Shown piece after piece: positions 27,380 to 36,500 of a stretch of 64,000 nucleotides of DNA (position 1 is its first letter; every line of letters starts with the position of its first letter). Source of the DNA: Epsilonproteobacteria bacterium UBA4036 (GTDB lineage Bacteria > Campylobacterota > Campylobacteria > Campylobacterales > Arcobacteraceae); contig DGAG01000008.1 of the NCBI GenBank assembly GCA_002382325.1, positions 114,461 through 178,460 on the forward strand, in the 5' to 3' direction. The notes below the pieces were generated by a model. The model was not told where the DNA came from. It saw only the letters and a program-made list of their open reading frames with translations, and searched no databases. Made by a program: the position numbers and the translations under genes.

Positions 27380-27626
27380 ATTTTAATTCAAGTTCTTTTT
27401 CTAATTGACGTGTTCTTTGGGCAAAATCTTCAAATAAAATCAATTCACTTTGAGCATTTTTTATATCATTTCTAATTTGATGAAGCTCTTTTTGTCTTTC
27501 ATAAAAATAAGGGTCATTCTCTAAATTCTTATCTTTTTGAAGTTCTACTTTGTCTTTGTACTGGTCAATTATGGTTAAGAAGTCCTGTACAAAACTATCT
27601 TGAACATTAAGGGTTAATGTTTTCAT
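27369..27626 (-). CDS. Antitoxin partner of the RelE/ParE-type toxin
   Basis: The protein has 85 residues. The start, M-K-T-L-T-L-N-V-Q-D-S-F, matches the short beta strand of ribbon-helix-helix-like antitoxins, followed by charged, mostly helical sequence that would wrap the toxin. AAAGGT precedes the ATG. It lies upstream of and overlaps the toxin gene, the usual order. It probably represses its own promoter through the palindrome at 27669-27683. Confidence 0.75.
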   Translation of the reverse strand: MKTLTLNVQDSFVQDFLTIIDQYKDKVELQKDKNLENDPYFYERQKELHQIRNDIKNAQSELILFEDFAQRTRQLEKELELKYAH

Positions 27627-27654
27627 AATAAAACCTTTATCTTTAATTTTCTAA

Positions 27655-27683
27655 ATTATAGCAAAAATTTTGATAATATCAAA
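27655..27683 (-). promoter_or_regulatory. Toxin-antitoxin promoter with palindromic operator
   Basis: On the minus strand the -35 TTGATA (27677-27682) and the -10 TATAAT (27655-27660) are 16 bp apart. The -35 is covered by the perfect palindrome TTTGATA-A-TATCAAA (27669-27683), a likely site for autorepression by the antitoxin. Confidence 0.65.
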
Positions 27684-27749
27684 CTAGGGAACAAATGGGT
27701 TAATGTTTTTTAAACTGTTGATAATACCCTTTCCTATAAAATATCAGCC

Positions 27750-28016
27750 ATGAACACCCTCTTACTTATTTTATTCACCCTCAACATCCTGACGTTCATA
27801 CTCTTTGGAGTCGATAAACAATTAGCCCTAAAAAACAAGCGACGTATTCGTGAAAACACTCTTCATACTTTTTCTTTCTTGGGCGGTTTTGTAGGGGCTT
27901 TTTTGGCGATGTTTATTTTTAGACATAAAATCAAAAAGTTATCTTTTATCCTCGTACAAATGGGGATTTTTATTGTATGGAGTGCCTCTTTTCTTTTTTT
28001 CTTCTTTAAACAATAA
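27750..28016 (+). CDS. DUF1294-family small membrane protein
   Basis: The protein has 88 residues. Three hydrophobic segments flank the family pattern: F-G-V-D-K-Q-L-A, K-R-R-I-R-E-N-T-L-H, G-G-F-V-G-A-F-L-A-M, F-R-H-K-I-K-K. The function of DUF1294 proteins is unknown. It stands alone between the toxin-antitoxin promoter and the GNAT-like gene. Confidence 0.85.
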   Translation: MNTLLLILFTLNILTFILFGVDKQLALKNKRRIRENTLHTFSFLGGFVGAFLAMFIFRHKIKKLSFILVQMGIFIVWSASFLFFFFKQ

Positions 28017-28136
28017 GCGGCATTTTATTAAAAGTATTGATTCATTCTTTTTATCAATTGAGATATTGTCTATAAAATGACCATTTAAAACTTCTTTACC
28101 CTTTTTATTCTGATAGACTGAATTAAAGGAATACTC

Positions 28137-28778
28137 ATGCATATCATCGAACTTACTCGCAGTGAATTCTTAGAATCGGCTCAAAGTATTGAAGATTATA
28201 AAAGTTTAATGTTTAGTAAACACTGTTTGGATTGGTGGGATGCGTATTTTAGTTGGACTAAATTTCCGCCGTTATGTTTAATTAATGATGAGGAACACCT
28301 ATGTTACTTATTTTACTCCATTTCTAAAGACAACGAGTATTTAACCATTCACAACTTATTGACCCCAAAAGCCAACCGCTTCCATGGATATGCCAAAACA
28401 ATATTAAACTATTTATTTCAAAAAGTTTCAAACCAAAAGATTCAACGTCTTAAAATGTATTGCGTCTCATCTTCTCTCTCTTTTTACACAAAATTGGGCT
28501 TTGAATATTGGGGTGTTAATGACTTAGGACAATACTATTGCGATTATAAAATGCCCCAATACAGTACAGATGAAATTCCCTTAATTGTAAAAAATTTTTC
28601 TCTTAATGAAATAAAAGATGTCACCCTTTTAGAAATTTATGAAAAACTTAAAAACAACGGCACCAATTTGGAAGAGAAAAAATTGGCTATCTTTGAAGCA
28701 TGTATTGAGGTCTTACAAGAAAAGTACCATTTTGAAGCCTTGTGTCAAAAAGTTGAAGCCATTAACAAACAACTATAA
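28137..28778 (+). CDS. GNAT-like acetyltransferase-fold protein
   Basis: The protein has 213 residues. Residues 1-145 resemble a GNAT fold: a strand I-H-N-L-L-T-P, a helix R-F-H-G-Y-A-K-T-I-L-N-Y-L-F, and the typical late motif S-L-S-F-Y-T-K-L-G-F-E-Y. The usual acetyl-CoA loop (R/Q-x-x-G-x-G/A) is weak (R-F-H-G-Y-A). The C-terminal 60 residues are helical and unrecognised. AAGGA lies 7 bp before the ATG. The substrate is unknown. Its 3' end overlaps ywbE by 6 bp on the opposite strand. Confidence 0.6.
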   Translation: MHIIELTRSEFLESAQSIEDYKSLMFSKHCLDWWDAYFSWTKFPPLCLINDEEHLCYLFYSISKDNEYLTIHNLLTPKANRFHGYAKTILNYLFQKVSNQKIQRLKMYCVSSSLSFYTKLGFEYWGVNDLGQYYCDYKMPQYSTDEIPLIVKNFSLNEIKDVTLLEIYEKLKNNGTNLEEKKLAIFEACIEVLQEKYHFEALCQKVEAINKQL

Positions 28779-28964
28779 AATCTCTTGAACACGTCCTACT
28801 TCTCCACTTTGTAATCGCACTTTAATCCCATGCGGATGAGTAGGAGAATTGGTTAAAATATCTTTGACAATACCTTGAGTGAGTTTGCCACTTCGTTGGT
28901 CAGCTTTAAGCACAATATTGACTTTCAAGCCTTGTTTAATACAAAAGCGTTTTTTAGGATCCAT
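28773..28964 (-). CDS. YwbE-family protein (DUF2196)
   Basis: The protein has 63 residues. The family pattern is clear: G-L-K-V-N-I-V-L-K-A-D-Q-R-S-G-K-L-T-x-G-I-V-K-D-I-L-T-N-S, then H-P-H-G-I-K-V-R-L-Q-S-G-x-V-G-R-V. It is a small beta protein of unknown function. It follows the nickel-transport ATPase gene by 11 bp on the same strand and is probably the last gene of that transcript. Confidence 0.85.
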   Translation of the reverse strand: MDPKKRFCIKQGLKVNIVLKADQRSGKLTQGIVKDILTNSPTHPHGIKVRLQSGEVGRVQEIL

Positions 28965-28975
28965 TTTGTCTTCTT

Positions 28976-29629
28976 TTATTCAATTTTAGAGAAACTATTC
29001 TCTTTAAGTTCATACATATTATGTGCCAAATTTTCAATAAAACTGTGGTGGTGAGAGACTATGACCATCGATTTATTGATGCTTTTTAATAAGCTCATAA
29101 TTCTTTCTTGACTTTGCGTATCCAAAGCATTTGTTGGTTCATCAAGCAGTAAAATTTTTGGCTCCAAAATCAACAATCCTGCGAGTGCTACAATTTTTTG
29201 TTCACCACCACTGAGTTCAAAGACTGTTCTTTGTTTTAAGTGTATTATACCCAACTCTTCTAAAAGGATGTCGGCTTTTTTTATCGCTTCATTTTGAGTA
29301 ACTCCATTGGCACGTAAAGAAAAAATAACATCTTCAATAACCGTAGGACATAAAAAATGGTTACTCACATCTTGAGGCAAATAGCCAATATCGTTTCGAT
29401 AGGTATTAAACGCTTTTAGATTTTCCATTTTATGATGAAAAATCTCGACATAACCCGAACTGGGTTTAATCAATCCTGCCATAATTTTCAACAGTGTGCT
29501 TTTCCCACAACCATTGGCACCTAAAATAGCAATTTTTTCTTCATGTCCTACATTTAAACACACATTGGCAAAAAGAGCTTTATGTTCATTGGTATAACTT
29601 ATGTTACGTAAATTTAAAGAACAACTCAT
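28976..29629 (-). CDS. nikO: ECF nickel transporter ATPase (NikO/CbiO-like)
   Basis: The chosen ATG at 29629 overlaps the TGA of the transmembrane gene (ATGA), giving 217 residues. A longer frame starting at 29695 would overlap that gene by 70 bp. It has Walker A G-A-N-G-C-G-K-S-T, signature L-S-G-G-E-Q, Walker B I-L-L-L-D-E-P and an H-loop H-H. As the single ATPase of the system it would work as a homodimer and energise metal uptake with NikQ and NikM. Nickel rather than cobalt is inferred from the NikK and NikL-like partners. Confidence 0.85.
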   Translation of the reverse strand: MSCSLNLRNISYTNEHKALFANVCLNVGHEEKIAILGANGCGKSTLLKIMAGLIKPSSGYVEIFHHKMENLKAFNTYRNDIGYLPQDVSNHFLCPTVIEDVIFSLRANGVTQNEAIKKADILLEELGIIHLKQRTVFELSGGEQKIVALAGLLILEPKILLLDEPTNALDTQSQERIMSLLKSINKSMVIVSHHHSFIENLAHNMYELKENSFSKIE

Positions 29630-30270
29630 ACGACCATCCATACTTTTACAATAATCATAAAAAATACCGTCCCACATATTAAAATATCTTCCCATGATAC
29701 CGTATTGGATGTTAAAAGAGGGATTTTGCCATTGAAACCTCGACTTTTCATCGTACAGTGTAACTCTTGGGATTTTTTAAGTGCTTTAATCAACATCATG
29801 GCAAACACATTTCCAAAAGTTTGATAGGTAAATAACGAAGTTTTTGCCTGAAAACTTCTGGCTTTTAGTGTGGTTTTCATTTGTAAAACTTCTGCACGTA
29901 AAAATTGAATCATGGTCAGTGTAAAATAAAATACTGTGATAAAAATAGGTGAAATCTTTAAGGCATCCAAACCTCGAATAATATCATACCCTTTTGAGTT
30001 AAAAAAAAGTGTTATCGTAAAAAGTAAAATCATATTCGTTCGAATCAATAACTCTATTGCCATGGTTTGATTTTGAAATGCCACAAATAAGACTAAAAAT
30101 AGAATAAAAAAATTTAACAACAATACTTTTGGGATGATTTTATGGCACTCTTTTTTATGTAACCACAGCACAACAAGAAGAGGCAAACTGTAAAAATACT
30201 CCAATGAACTAAATGCCACAAAAAAAGAGTAGCTTAAAGCAACCAAAAGCTTTAAAGCATCATTTTGCAT
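29626..30270 (-). CDS. nikQ: ECF transporter transmembrane protein (NikQ/CbiQ-like)
   Basis: The protein has 214 residues and several membrane segments. The two Ala-Arg-Gly-type coupling motifs that contact the ATPases are visible as K-A-R-S-F and K-S-R-G-F in the C-terminal third. It overlaps the NikL-like gene by 11 bp and couples to nikO through an ATGA overlap. Confidence 0.85.
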   Translation of the reverse strand: MQNDALKLLVALSYSFFVAFSSLEYFYSLPLLVVLWLHKKECHKIIPKVLLLNFFILFLVLFVAFQNQTMAIELLIRTNMILLFTITLFFNSKGYDIIRGLDALKISPIFITVFYFTLTMIQFLRAEVLQMKTTLKARSFQAKTSLFTYQTFGNVFAMMLIKALKKSQELHCTMKSRGFNGKIPLLTSNTVSWEDILICGTVFFMIIVKVWMVV

Positions 30271-30682
30271 TTTTTTTCACACGCTTTAGAAGATAAAAAA
30301 ACAGAGCAATCAACAATAAAGATAATCCCATGTTAATGTATTGGTTGTGTTTCTCTTTTTTCAACACCTCAGTTAAATTCTCTTGAGGCAATAAATCAAG
30401 AACAATATCTTTACTTACAAGATGTCCGCTTGATGCATCTACAGTGATATTTAAAGAGGCATACGATGAAATAAATTGATATTTTCCTTCCTCATTAAGG
30501 TGGGCATTGACAAGGGTATCGTTGCCATGTTTAATCATCAGTTTACACCCTTTGCACGCATCACCTGAAGCAAAATAGGAGTAAATCTCTACGTTATTAT
30601 CTTCATGTGTTATAAATAAATTGACTTTATGTGCCAATAGGCTTGTAGAAAAAAGTAAAAGGAAAATGAGTCGCTTATTCAT
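30260..30682 (-). CDS. nikL: NikL-like accessory membrane protein of the nickel ECF transporter
   Basis: The protein has 140 residues: a signal-like N-terminus ending L-L-A-H, a periplasmic part with C-K-G-C and several His, and one C-terminal membrane segment (about 113-133) followed by basic residues. This plan and position match NikL-type small subunits that replace NikN/CbiN. The CxxC pair could bind metal or be redox active. It overlaps nikM by 8 bp. Confidence 0.7.
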   Translation of the reverse strand: MNKRLIFLLLFSTSLLAHKVNLFITHEDNNVEIYSYFASGDACKGCKLMIKHGNDTLVNAHLNEEGKYQFISSYASLNITVDASSGHLVSKDIVLDLLPQENLTEVLKKEKHNQYINMGLSLLLIALFFYLLKRVKKNAK

Positions 30683-31277
30683 GTGCTTTCTTTAATATTT
30701 GTGGATAGGTTTTTTGAATAAAGAGTAATAAAAACATACCAACAAACCCTTCAATGAGCATTGTTATTACATTTATTGCCATAATACTCAGTGCCGCATA
30801 CTCATACTCCTCTTTTGAGAAATACAAAATCAATGTTAAAAAAAGTGTGGCAAAAAATGTGCCCAAAAATCCAACTAAAAAAAACTGCAGTTTTTGATTG
30901 AATCGTTGAAAAATATCCGTATGATAGATATGATAAACCAAAAATGCTGGTGTCGCCATAATAAACAAATTGACACCAATAGAAGCAATTCCTCCGTAAC
31001 CCAACAACAACGCTTGTAATAATAAAGCAATAAAAATACTCACAAAACTGTAAAGCCCCAATAAAATCCCAATCACACCTAAAAGAATCAAATGTATTTG
31101 AGTGATGCCAAAAGGGATATGAATAAAGGATGCGATAAAAAACATGGCACTACAAACAGCAGCTAACGTAATCATACTGTTGTCCAGTTCTTTAAGTGCT
31201 TTATAAAACGCAAACGCACTCACTGCCGAAACAGCAAGTGTTGCTTCTAAAGAAAGTACACCATCGGCTATGTGCAT
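30675..31277 (-). CDS. nikM: ECF nickel transporter substrate-binding membrane protein (NikM/CbiM-like)
   Basis: The protein has 200 residues and about six membrane segments. It begins M-H-I-A-D-G, where the N-terminal amine and His2 chelate the metal inside the membrane, as in CbiM/NikM. Further His residues (S-F-I-H-I-P-F-G, T-Q-I-H-L-I) sit where the family supplies ligands. It directly abuts nikK with no gap. Confidence 0.9.
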   Translation of the reverse strand: MHIADGVLSLEATLAVSAVSAFAFYKALKELDNSMITLAAVCSAMFFIASFIHIPFGITQIHLILLGVIGILLGLYSFVSIFIALLLQALLLGYGGIASIGVNLFIMATPAFLVYHIYHTDIFQRFNQKLQFFLVGFLGTFFATLFLTLILYFSKEEYEYAALSIMAINVITMLIEGFVGMFLLLFIQKTYPQILKKAHE

Positions 31278-32000
31278 TTAGTGTGCTTTCACCCAAATCA
31301 ATGCACCATTTTCAATAGGATACATTTTGCCGTCGCTGTGTTTGAGTTCACCCTCTTCAATGAGTGCTGCAAATCCCCACCAACCTTTATGATTCATCGT
31401 AAAACTAAACTCACCATTGGCGTTGGTTTTCACCACTTGTGTAATATGGGCTTCACTGGCTGCTTTAAGTCCAAACTCATTGTACAACTCGACTTCTACT
31501 TCCACATTACTTGCAGGTTTCCCATTGTGCAAAACGACTCCTTGAAAGCTGTTTCCCGCATACAAAGCAAACGGTTTAATCGTAGGAATGATTTCATATT
31601 TTAATCCCAATGGCTCATCCCATCCATCTTCTAAACCAAATGCTGCAACAATCAATTTGGGTACATGCACAATAAACTTCTCTTCTGCTGGTTCAAAATA
31701 GGCTTGAGGTTGTACAAAAAATTGATTTACCCCAGGTTTTTTTAACACATATTGACTTTTCCATGCCTTATGGTCAAACTTTTTACTTTGTTCTAAAGGC
31801 AACTCTTGTTTCGTTGAATTTAAATAGAGTTTCGGTTTCTCCATCGTCATACCACTTTGTTCGAAAGGGTGAATAAATGAAATATCAAAAAGCAATTTAG
31901 CCTTATTTTGATCTTCAACCACATCTTGATTTGACATAAAAGTCAAAAAATGAGCATTAGCATAAAGGCATACCACCAACAATAGAATGATTTTTTTCAT
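31278..32000 (-). CDS. nikK: DUF4198-family periplasmic protein, NikK-like
   Basis: The protein has 240 residues: a signal peptide ending A-N-A-H-F, then a beta-rich DUF4198 protein with a late Ig-like module (G-K-P-A-S-N-V-E-V-E-V-E-L-Y, T-N-A-N-G-E-F-S-F). NikK proteins precede NikM in nickel ECF operons and probably deliver or bind nickel in the periplasm. AAGGA lies 7 bp before the ATG. It is the first gene of a five-gene nickel operon, with ywbE probably sixth. No recognisable NikR site was seen upstream. Confidence 0.8.
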   Translation of the reverse strand: MKKIILLLVVCLYANAHFLTFMSNQDVVEDQNKAKLLFDISFIHPFEQSGMTMEKPKLYLNSTKQELPLEQSKKFDHKAWKSQYVLKKPGVNQFFVQPQAYFEPAEEKFIVHVPKLIVAAFGLEDGWDEPLGLKYEIIPTIKPFALYAGNSFQGVVLHNGKPASNVEVEVELYNEFGLKAASEAHITQVVKTNANGEFSFTMNHKGWWGFAALIEEGELKHSDGKMYPIENGALIWVKAH

Positions 32001-32094
32001 TGAATTTCCTTATTAATTAATTCGGCTATTGTATTCTTAAAGGTTTTAGAGTAAAATAAATTTTAATATTTCTTATATATTTTTGGAACCTAAA

Positions 32095-32718
32095 ATGAAT
32101 CAATGTTCATCCTGTCATTCAAAGCATCTTTATACCTTAAGCAATGGATACAAAAAATGTCGCCATTGCAAAAAAAAGTTCTCCGTTAAAAAATGCCAAA
32201 CACATGCAAAAATACGAGATGCTTTTTGCCAAAATAAAACCGTCCAACAATGCCATGAAGAGCTTCATTTACATTATGTCACCGTACAAAGAAAATATGT
32301 CCAATTTCGCCAATTTATTGTACATTATTTGGATGAACAGTACAAACAAAAAAAAGAGTACAGCCATGAATACGATGAATATATCTATTTAAAAAATCAA
32401 AATATCTATGAGGCTCATAATTTTTTGACCTTTATTTACGACCGTAAAGTTTACAATTTAATGCTGCCCTCTTTATATAAATTTAAACCTTTTCACAAAT
32501 CTGATAAAGAGTTAAGCAAATTCCTGTTTTTAAATAAAATTGCAAAGCTACAAAGTAAAACATCAAAAATCAATGATTTTTGGAACTTTTTAGAAACCTA
32601 TTTGAGGAAATATAAAGGCGTTAAAAGCGAAAATTTTATCTACTATTTAAAAGAAGCTGAGTTTAAATTTAATTATACGCAAGAAGAACAACGTGAGATT
32701 TTAAAAAATATATCTTAA
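32095..32718 (+). CDS. Zinc-ribbon protein resembling a short IS1595-type transposase
   Basis: The ATG at 32095 (with GGA 7 bp upstream) is preferred over a TTG at 32083, giving 207 residues. Residues 3-36 form a zinc ribbon (C-x2-C ... C-x2-C). A helix-turn-helix-like part follows. The end, I-N-D-F-W-N-F and L-K-E-A-E-F-K-F-N, matches the C-terminal end of IS1595/ISXO2-type DDE transposases. The central catalytic region is short: Y-D-E-Y may be the first Asp, and no second Asp is obvious. No terminal inverted repeats or target duplication were seen, so it looks like a decayed or domesticated transposase. Confidence 0.5.
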   Translation: MNQCSSCHSKHLYTLSNGYKKCRHCKKKFSVKKCQTHAKIRDAFCQNKTVQQCHEELHLHYVTVQRKYVQFRQFIVHYLDEQYKQKKEYSHEYDEYIYLKNQNIYEAHNFLTFIYDRKVYNLMLPSLYKFKPFHKSDKELSKFLFLNKIAKLQSKTSKINDFWNFLETYLRKYKGVKSENFIYYLKEAEFKFNYTQEEQREILKNIS

Positions 32719-32795
32719 GAGAGAAAGAGACTCTTGTAGCAGTGGGGAAGTCTCTAAAAATCTTAGCCTCTTACCAACTGCACAAACTTAAAAAC

Positions 32796-33083
32796 TTACT
32801 CTTTAGGCATGACCTTGACATCCACGATTTGGATCTCTTCCATATTCCATACATTGCCTTTAACATACGGTTCATTGCTTAACCATGCTTCAAACTCTTC
32901 TTCTGTATCAAAATTGGTAATAACAGTAGAACCCACCATTTTTTCCTCTTCAATCATCGCACACGCAGTGATAATCTTTCCACTTTTCATTAAACTTTGT
33001 GTTGCTTTGACGTGTGCAGGTCTTGCTTCCATTCGACGCTCTAAAGCATCTTCATAATCGTATGCTATAACTAAGTATTGCAC
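32796..33083 (-). CDS. YciI-family protein
   Basis: The protein has 95 residues. The ferredoxin-like YciI pattern is visible: Y-L-V-I-A-Y-D at the start, R-P-A-H-V-K (the conserved His), F-D-T-E-E-E-F-E-A-W-L-S-N-E-P-Y, and I-V-D-V-K-V near the end. Members are small enzymes of mostly unknown reaction. Confidence 0.85.
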   Translation of the reverse strand: MQYLVIAYDYEDALERRMEARPAHVKATQSLMKSGKIITACAMIEEEKMVGSTVITNFDTEEEFEAWLSNEPYVKGNVWNMEEIQIVDVKVMPKE

Positions 33084-33104
33084 GGTTTCTCCTTTGTTTT
33101 TGGG

Positions 33105-33494
33105 TTAAATGGCATTAATTGCAAATAAAAATGTTATGGGATAAATCAAAACATTCATGTATCGATACAAAAATCCCATTTTCATATTTACAGGCATAAT
33201 ATCTTCCATTTTTTCTCCCTTACTTAACTTTTGCATCATGGTAATTTTAAAGGCAACATCCACAAATTTGATAATCATCATAGCGTACATTAACCATGAA
33301 TCAATATTGAGATAAATGGTTAAAAAAACCACATAAAAAAAAGTGGGATTGAGCATAAAAAAAGTAAAAAGAGATTTTTGATACACTAAGAAATTATTAT
33401 AAATAACTCCATATAAACTGTCAGATTTTTGCCAATTGGCTTCAAATAGTTCCAGTGCTACAAAAAGAAAAAATAAAAATATGAGGTTATCCAT
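33105..33494 (-). CDS. Small hypothetical membrane protein
   Basis: The protein has 129 residues with about four hydrophobic segments (about 2-16, 38-62, 64-82, 108-128). No family is recognised. Its ribosome binding site AAGG lies just after the hairpin that follows rpoC, so it may be partly expressed by read-through from rpoC. Confidence 0.6.
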   Translation of the reverse strand: MDNLIFLFFLFVALELFEANWQKSDSLYGVIYNNFLVYQKSLFTFFMLNPTFFYVVFLTIYLNIDSWLMYAMMIIKFVDVAFKITMMQKLSKGEKMEDIMPVNMKMGFLYRYMNVLIYPITFLFAINAI

Positions 33495-33506
33495 GAGTTT
33501 ACCTTA

Positions 33507-33530
33507 ACAATGAAGCCAAAGCTTCATTGT
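33507..33530 (-). repeat. Hairpin between rpoC and the small membrane protein gene
   Basis: ACAATGAAGC, loop CAAA, GCTTCATTGT: a perfect 10-bp stem directly after the rpoC stop. The minus strand has no T run after it, so it may act as a 3' stabiliser or weak terminator. Confidence 0.55.
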
Positions 33531-33536
33531 CGAGTT

Positions 33537-36500
33537 TTATTTTGTTGTAAAGTTGACTTTTTTGTCTTTGTATAAACCAGTACCTACGGGAATCGTTCGT
33601 CCAATAACAACGTTCTCTTTTAAATCTTCAAGCATATCCAGTTTCGCACTAATTGCTGCTTCTGTTAATACTTTTGTTGTCTCTTGAAATGAGGCAGCTG
33701 AAATAATAGAATCTGATGTTACAGCAGCTCGTGTAATACCTAATAATAAAGGTTCACCAATTGCAGGTTCTCCTCCCAGTTTTACAATTCTTTCATTCTC
33801 AAGTTTAAATCGTTTTTTAGAGACCATATCTCCCACGATAAACTTTGTATCTCCTCCATCTAAAATAGAGACTTGTCGTAACATTTGAGATAAAATAACC
33901 TCAATATGTTTATCGGCAATATTTACCCCTTGTGATCGATAGACTTGTTGTACTTCAGAAACAATAAAGAAGTGTAACGCTTTTTCACCTAATATTCTTA
34001 AAATATCGTGTGACGCCACTTGACCATCTGTTAAGGCTTCTCCTGCGTGTACAAACTCTCCGTCATGAACTAAAATTTGTTTTGATTTTTCAACCAAATA
34101 TTCAACTCGCCCACCAATCTCATCTGTAACGATAATTCGTTGTTTGTTTCTTAATGGTTTACCAAAAGATACCACACCATCAAAGGAAGCTAACACTGCA
34201 ATATTTTTAGGTCGTCTGGCTTCAAATAATTCAGATACTCTTGGAAGACCCCCAGTAATATCTTTTGATTTTTGTGTTGCTTTTGGTGTTTTACCTATAA
34301 TATCAGCTACTTCAACTTTTTGTCCGTCACTGACGTTTAACGCTGTTTTTGGCTCTAACGTGTATCTTAATACATTTGAACTGTTTGTAGCAATTAAAAT
34401 GGCTGGTTTATATCCACTTGGGATATACTCATTAACAACCAGTTTAGAGGTTCCTGTTAATTCATCGTACTGTTCAGAAGCCGTTACACCAGGGATAATA
34501 TCTTCAAATGAGACAGTACCTGCTTGTTCTGCAATGGTTGGGTTCGCATACGGATCCCACTCAGCAATAACCACTTGTTCTTGTGTTTGAGGCAATGAAA
34601 TTACCGTATCTTTTTGAACTTCACAATTGTCATCAAGTTCTAAAACTGAGCCTCGTGCCACATAGTGTCGTAACGCTTCTCGGTCATCATTATCAACAAT
34701 AACGGCAAAGAATCCTTTTTCATCAACTTTTTGACCCGCTTTAATGTCGTGTCGTCGTTCAATGTAATCCCCAGTCAATTTATAGTATTTAACAATTCCT
34801 TTGGCCCCTGAAACAATTTTAGAGGTAATTGGTGCACCATCTTCAACTTTTAACTCTGCAGCAAATGGGATTCGATTTGGTACATTCCATCCATCTTTAA
34901 TCATTTCAACAACAGATTCATTGGCATCAACGATATCTCCTGTTGCATAAGGTAAATAGAGTTTTCCATCAATTTTACCTGATACACCAGCCAGTTCATT
35001 GGCTTTAGCCACGTCATTTTTTCGTAAATAGTATTTTTTCGTTTGTTCATCATTAGAAATCGTTAAAATGGTCTCTTCATGAATCGTTTCAACGGTTACT
35101 TTTCCTTTAAACGGTGCATTGATTTTTGGTTCAACCAATAAAATCCCTGCATTTCTTCGATTAGAAACAATTTTTGTCCCTGTTTTTGTTGTATAGGTTT
35201 TGATATTGTAATATCGAATAAACCCTTCTTTATCAACACGTAATTGTCGCTCAGTTTGAGTCGCACTTGCCGTTCCCCCAACGTGGAAGGTTCTTAGTGT
35301 CAACTGCGTACCTGGTTCCCCAATTGATTGTGCTGCAATAACCCCAACGGCTTCACCAGGATTGGCTTTTCGTTGTTCACCCAAGTTAAGACCATAACAT
35401 TTTGAACATAAACCATGCTCGACTTTACACGTTAATGGCGTTCGAATAACCACTGATTTTACTTCTGCTTCTTTAACCACTTTTGCATTTTCTTCTGTGA
35501 TTAATGTTCCTTCTGGAAATAAAATCTCATTCGAAATAGGATCAATAATATCTTCAGCAATAACTCGACCCGTGATTCTTTCTTCTAAAGACTCAATTAA
35601 CTCATTACCGCTTGAAATATCCGTAATCTCAATACCTTCATGTGTTCCACAATCTTCAATGGTAATTCTCACATTTTGAGAAACGTCAATTAACTTTCTG
35701 GTTAAGTACCCAGCATTGGCTGTTTTTAACGCCGTATCTGCTAAACCTTTTCTCGCCCCGTGCGTAGAAATAAAGTACTCAAGTACGTTTAGACCCTCTT
35801 TAAAGTTAGAGATAATTGGCGTTTCAATAATCGAACCATCTGGTTTTGCCATAAGTCCTCTCATCCCTGAAAGCTGTCTGATCTGAGCAGCAGACCCTCT
35901 TGCTCCTGAGTCTGCCATCATATAAATAGAGTTAAACCCATCTTTATCTGATTCAACCAAAGACATCATCTCTGTTCCAAGAGTATTATTAACTTCTGTC
36001 CAAATATCAATAATTTTATTGTATCTCTCTTGCTCGGTTAATAACCCTTGACCAAACTGTTTTTGAACTTCAATCACTTCTTTTTTTGATTTAGCAATAT
36101 GCTCTGGCTTTGTTGAAGGCACTTTAATATCATCAATTGATACAGAAATCCCAGCATTGGTTGCATACTTAAATCCAAGGTTTTTTAAATCGTCCAAAAA
36201 TCGTGGTGTTACTTTATATCCACCGTGTTTATAAATATAATCAACTAAAACACCAATGTCTTTTTTCTTTAAAATTTTATTCCATAATTCAACGGGTACA
36301 AAATCAGGCAATATTTGATGAATAATCAATCTTCCCACGGTTGTATGAATAATTCTGTCTTCTAATTTGGTTCGAATTTTTGCATGTAAATCCACTTTTT
36401 TAGAGTCAAGTGCAATAAGGGCTTCATTAACATCCGTAAAGAGTTTATGTTCCCCAATGACACCATCTTTTGCCAATGATAGGTAGTAAATCCCTAAAAT

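Noticed and set aside
32719..32795. Terminal inverted repeat of an insertion sequence next to the transposase-like gene
   Set aside because: No matching repeat was found on the other side of the gene and no target duplication is visible.
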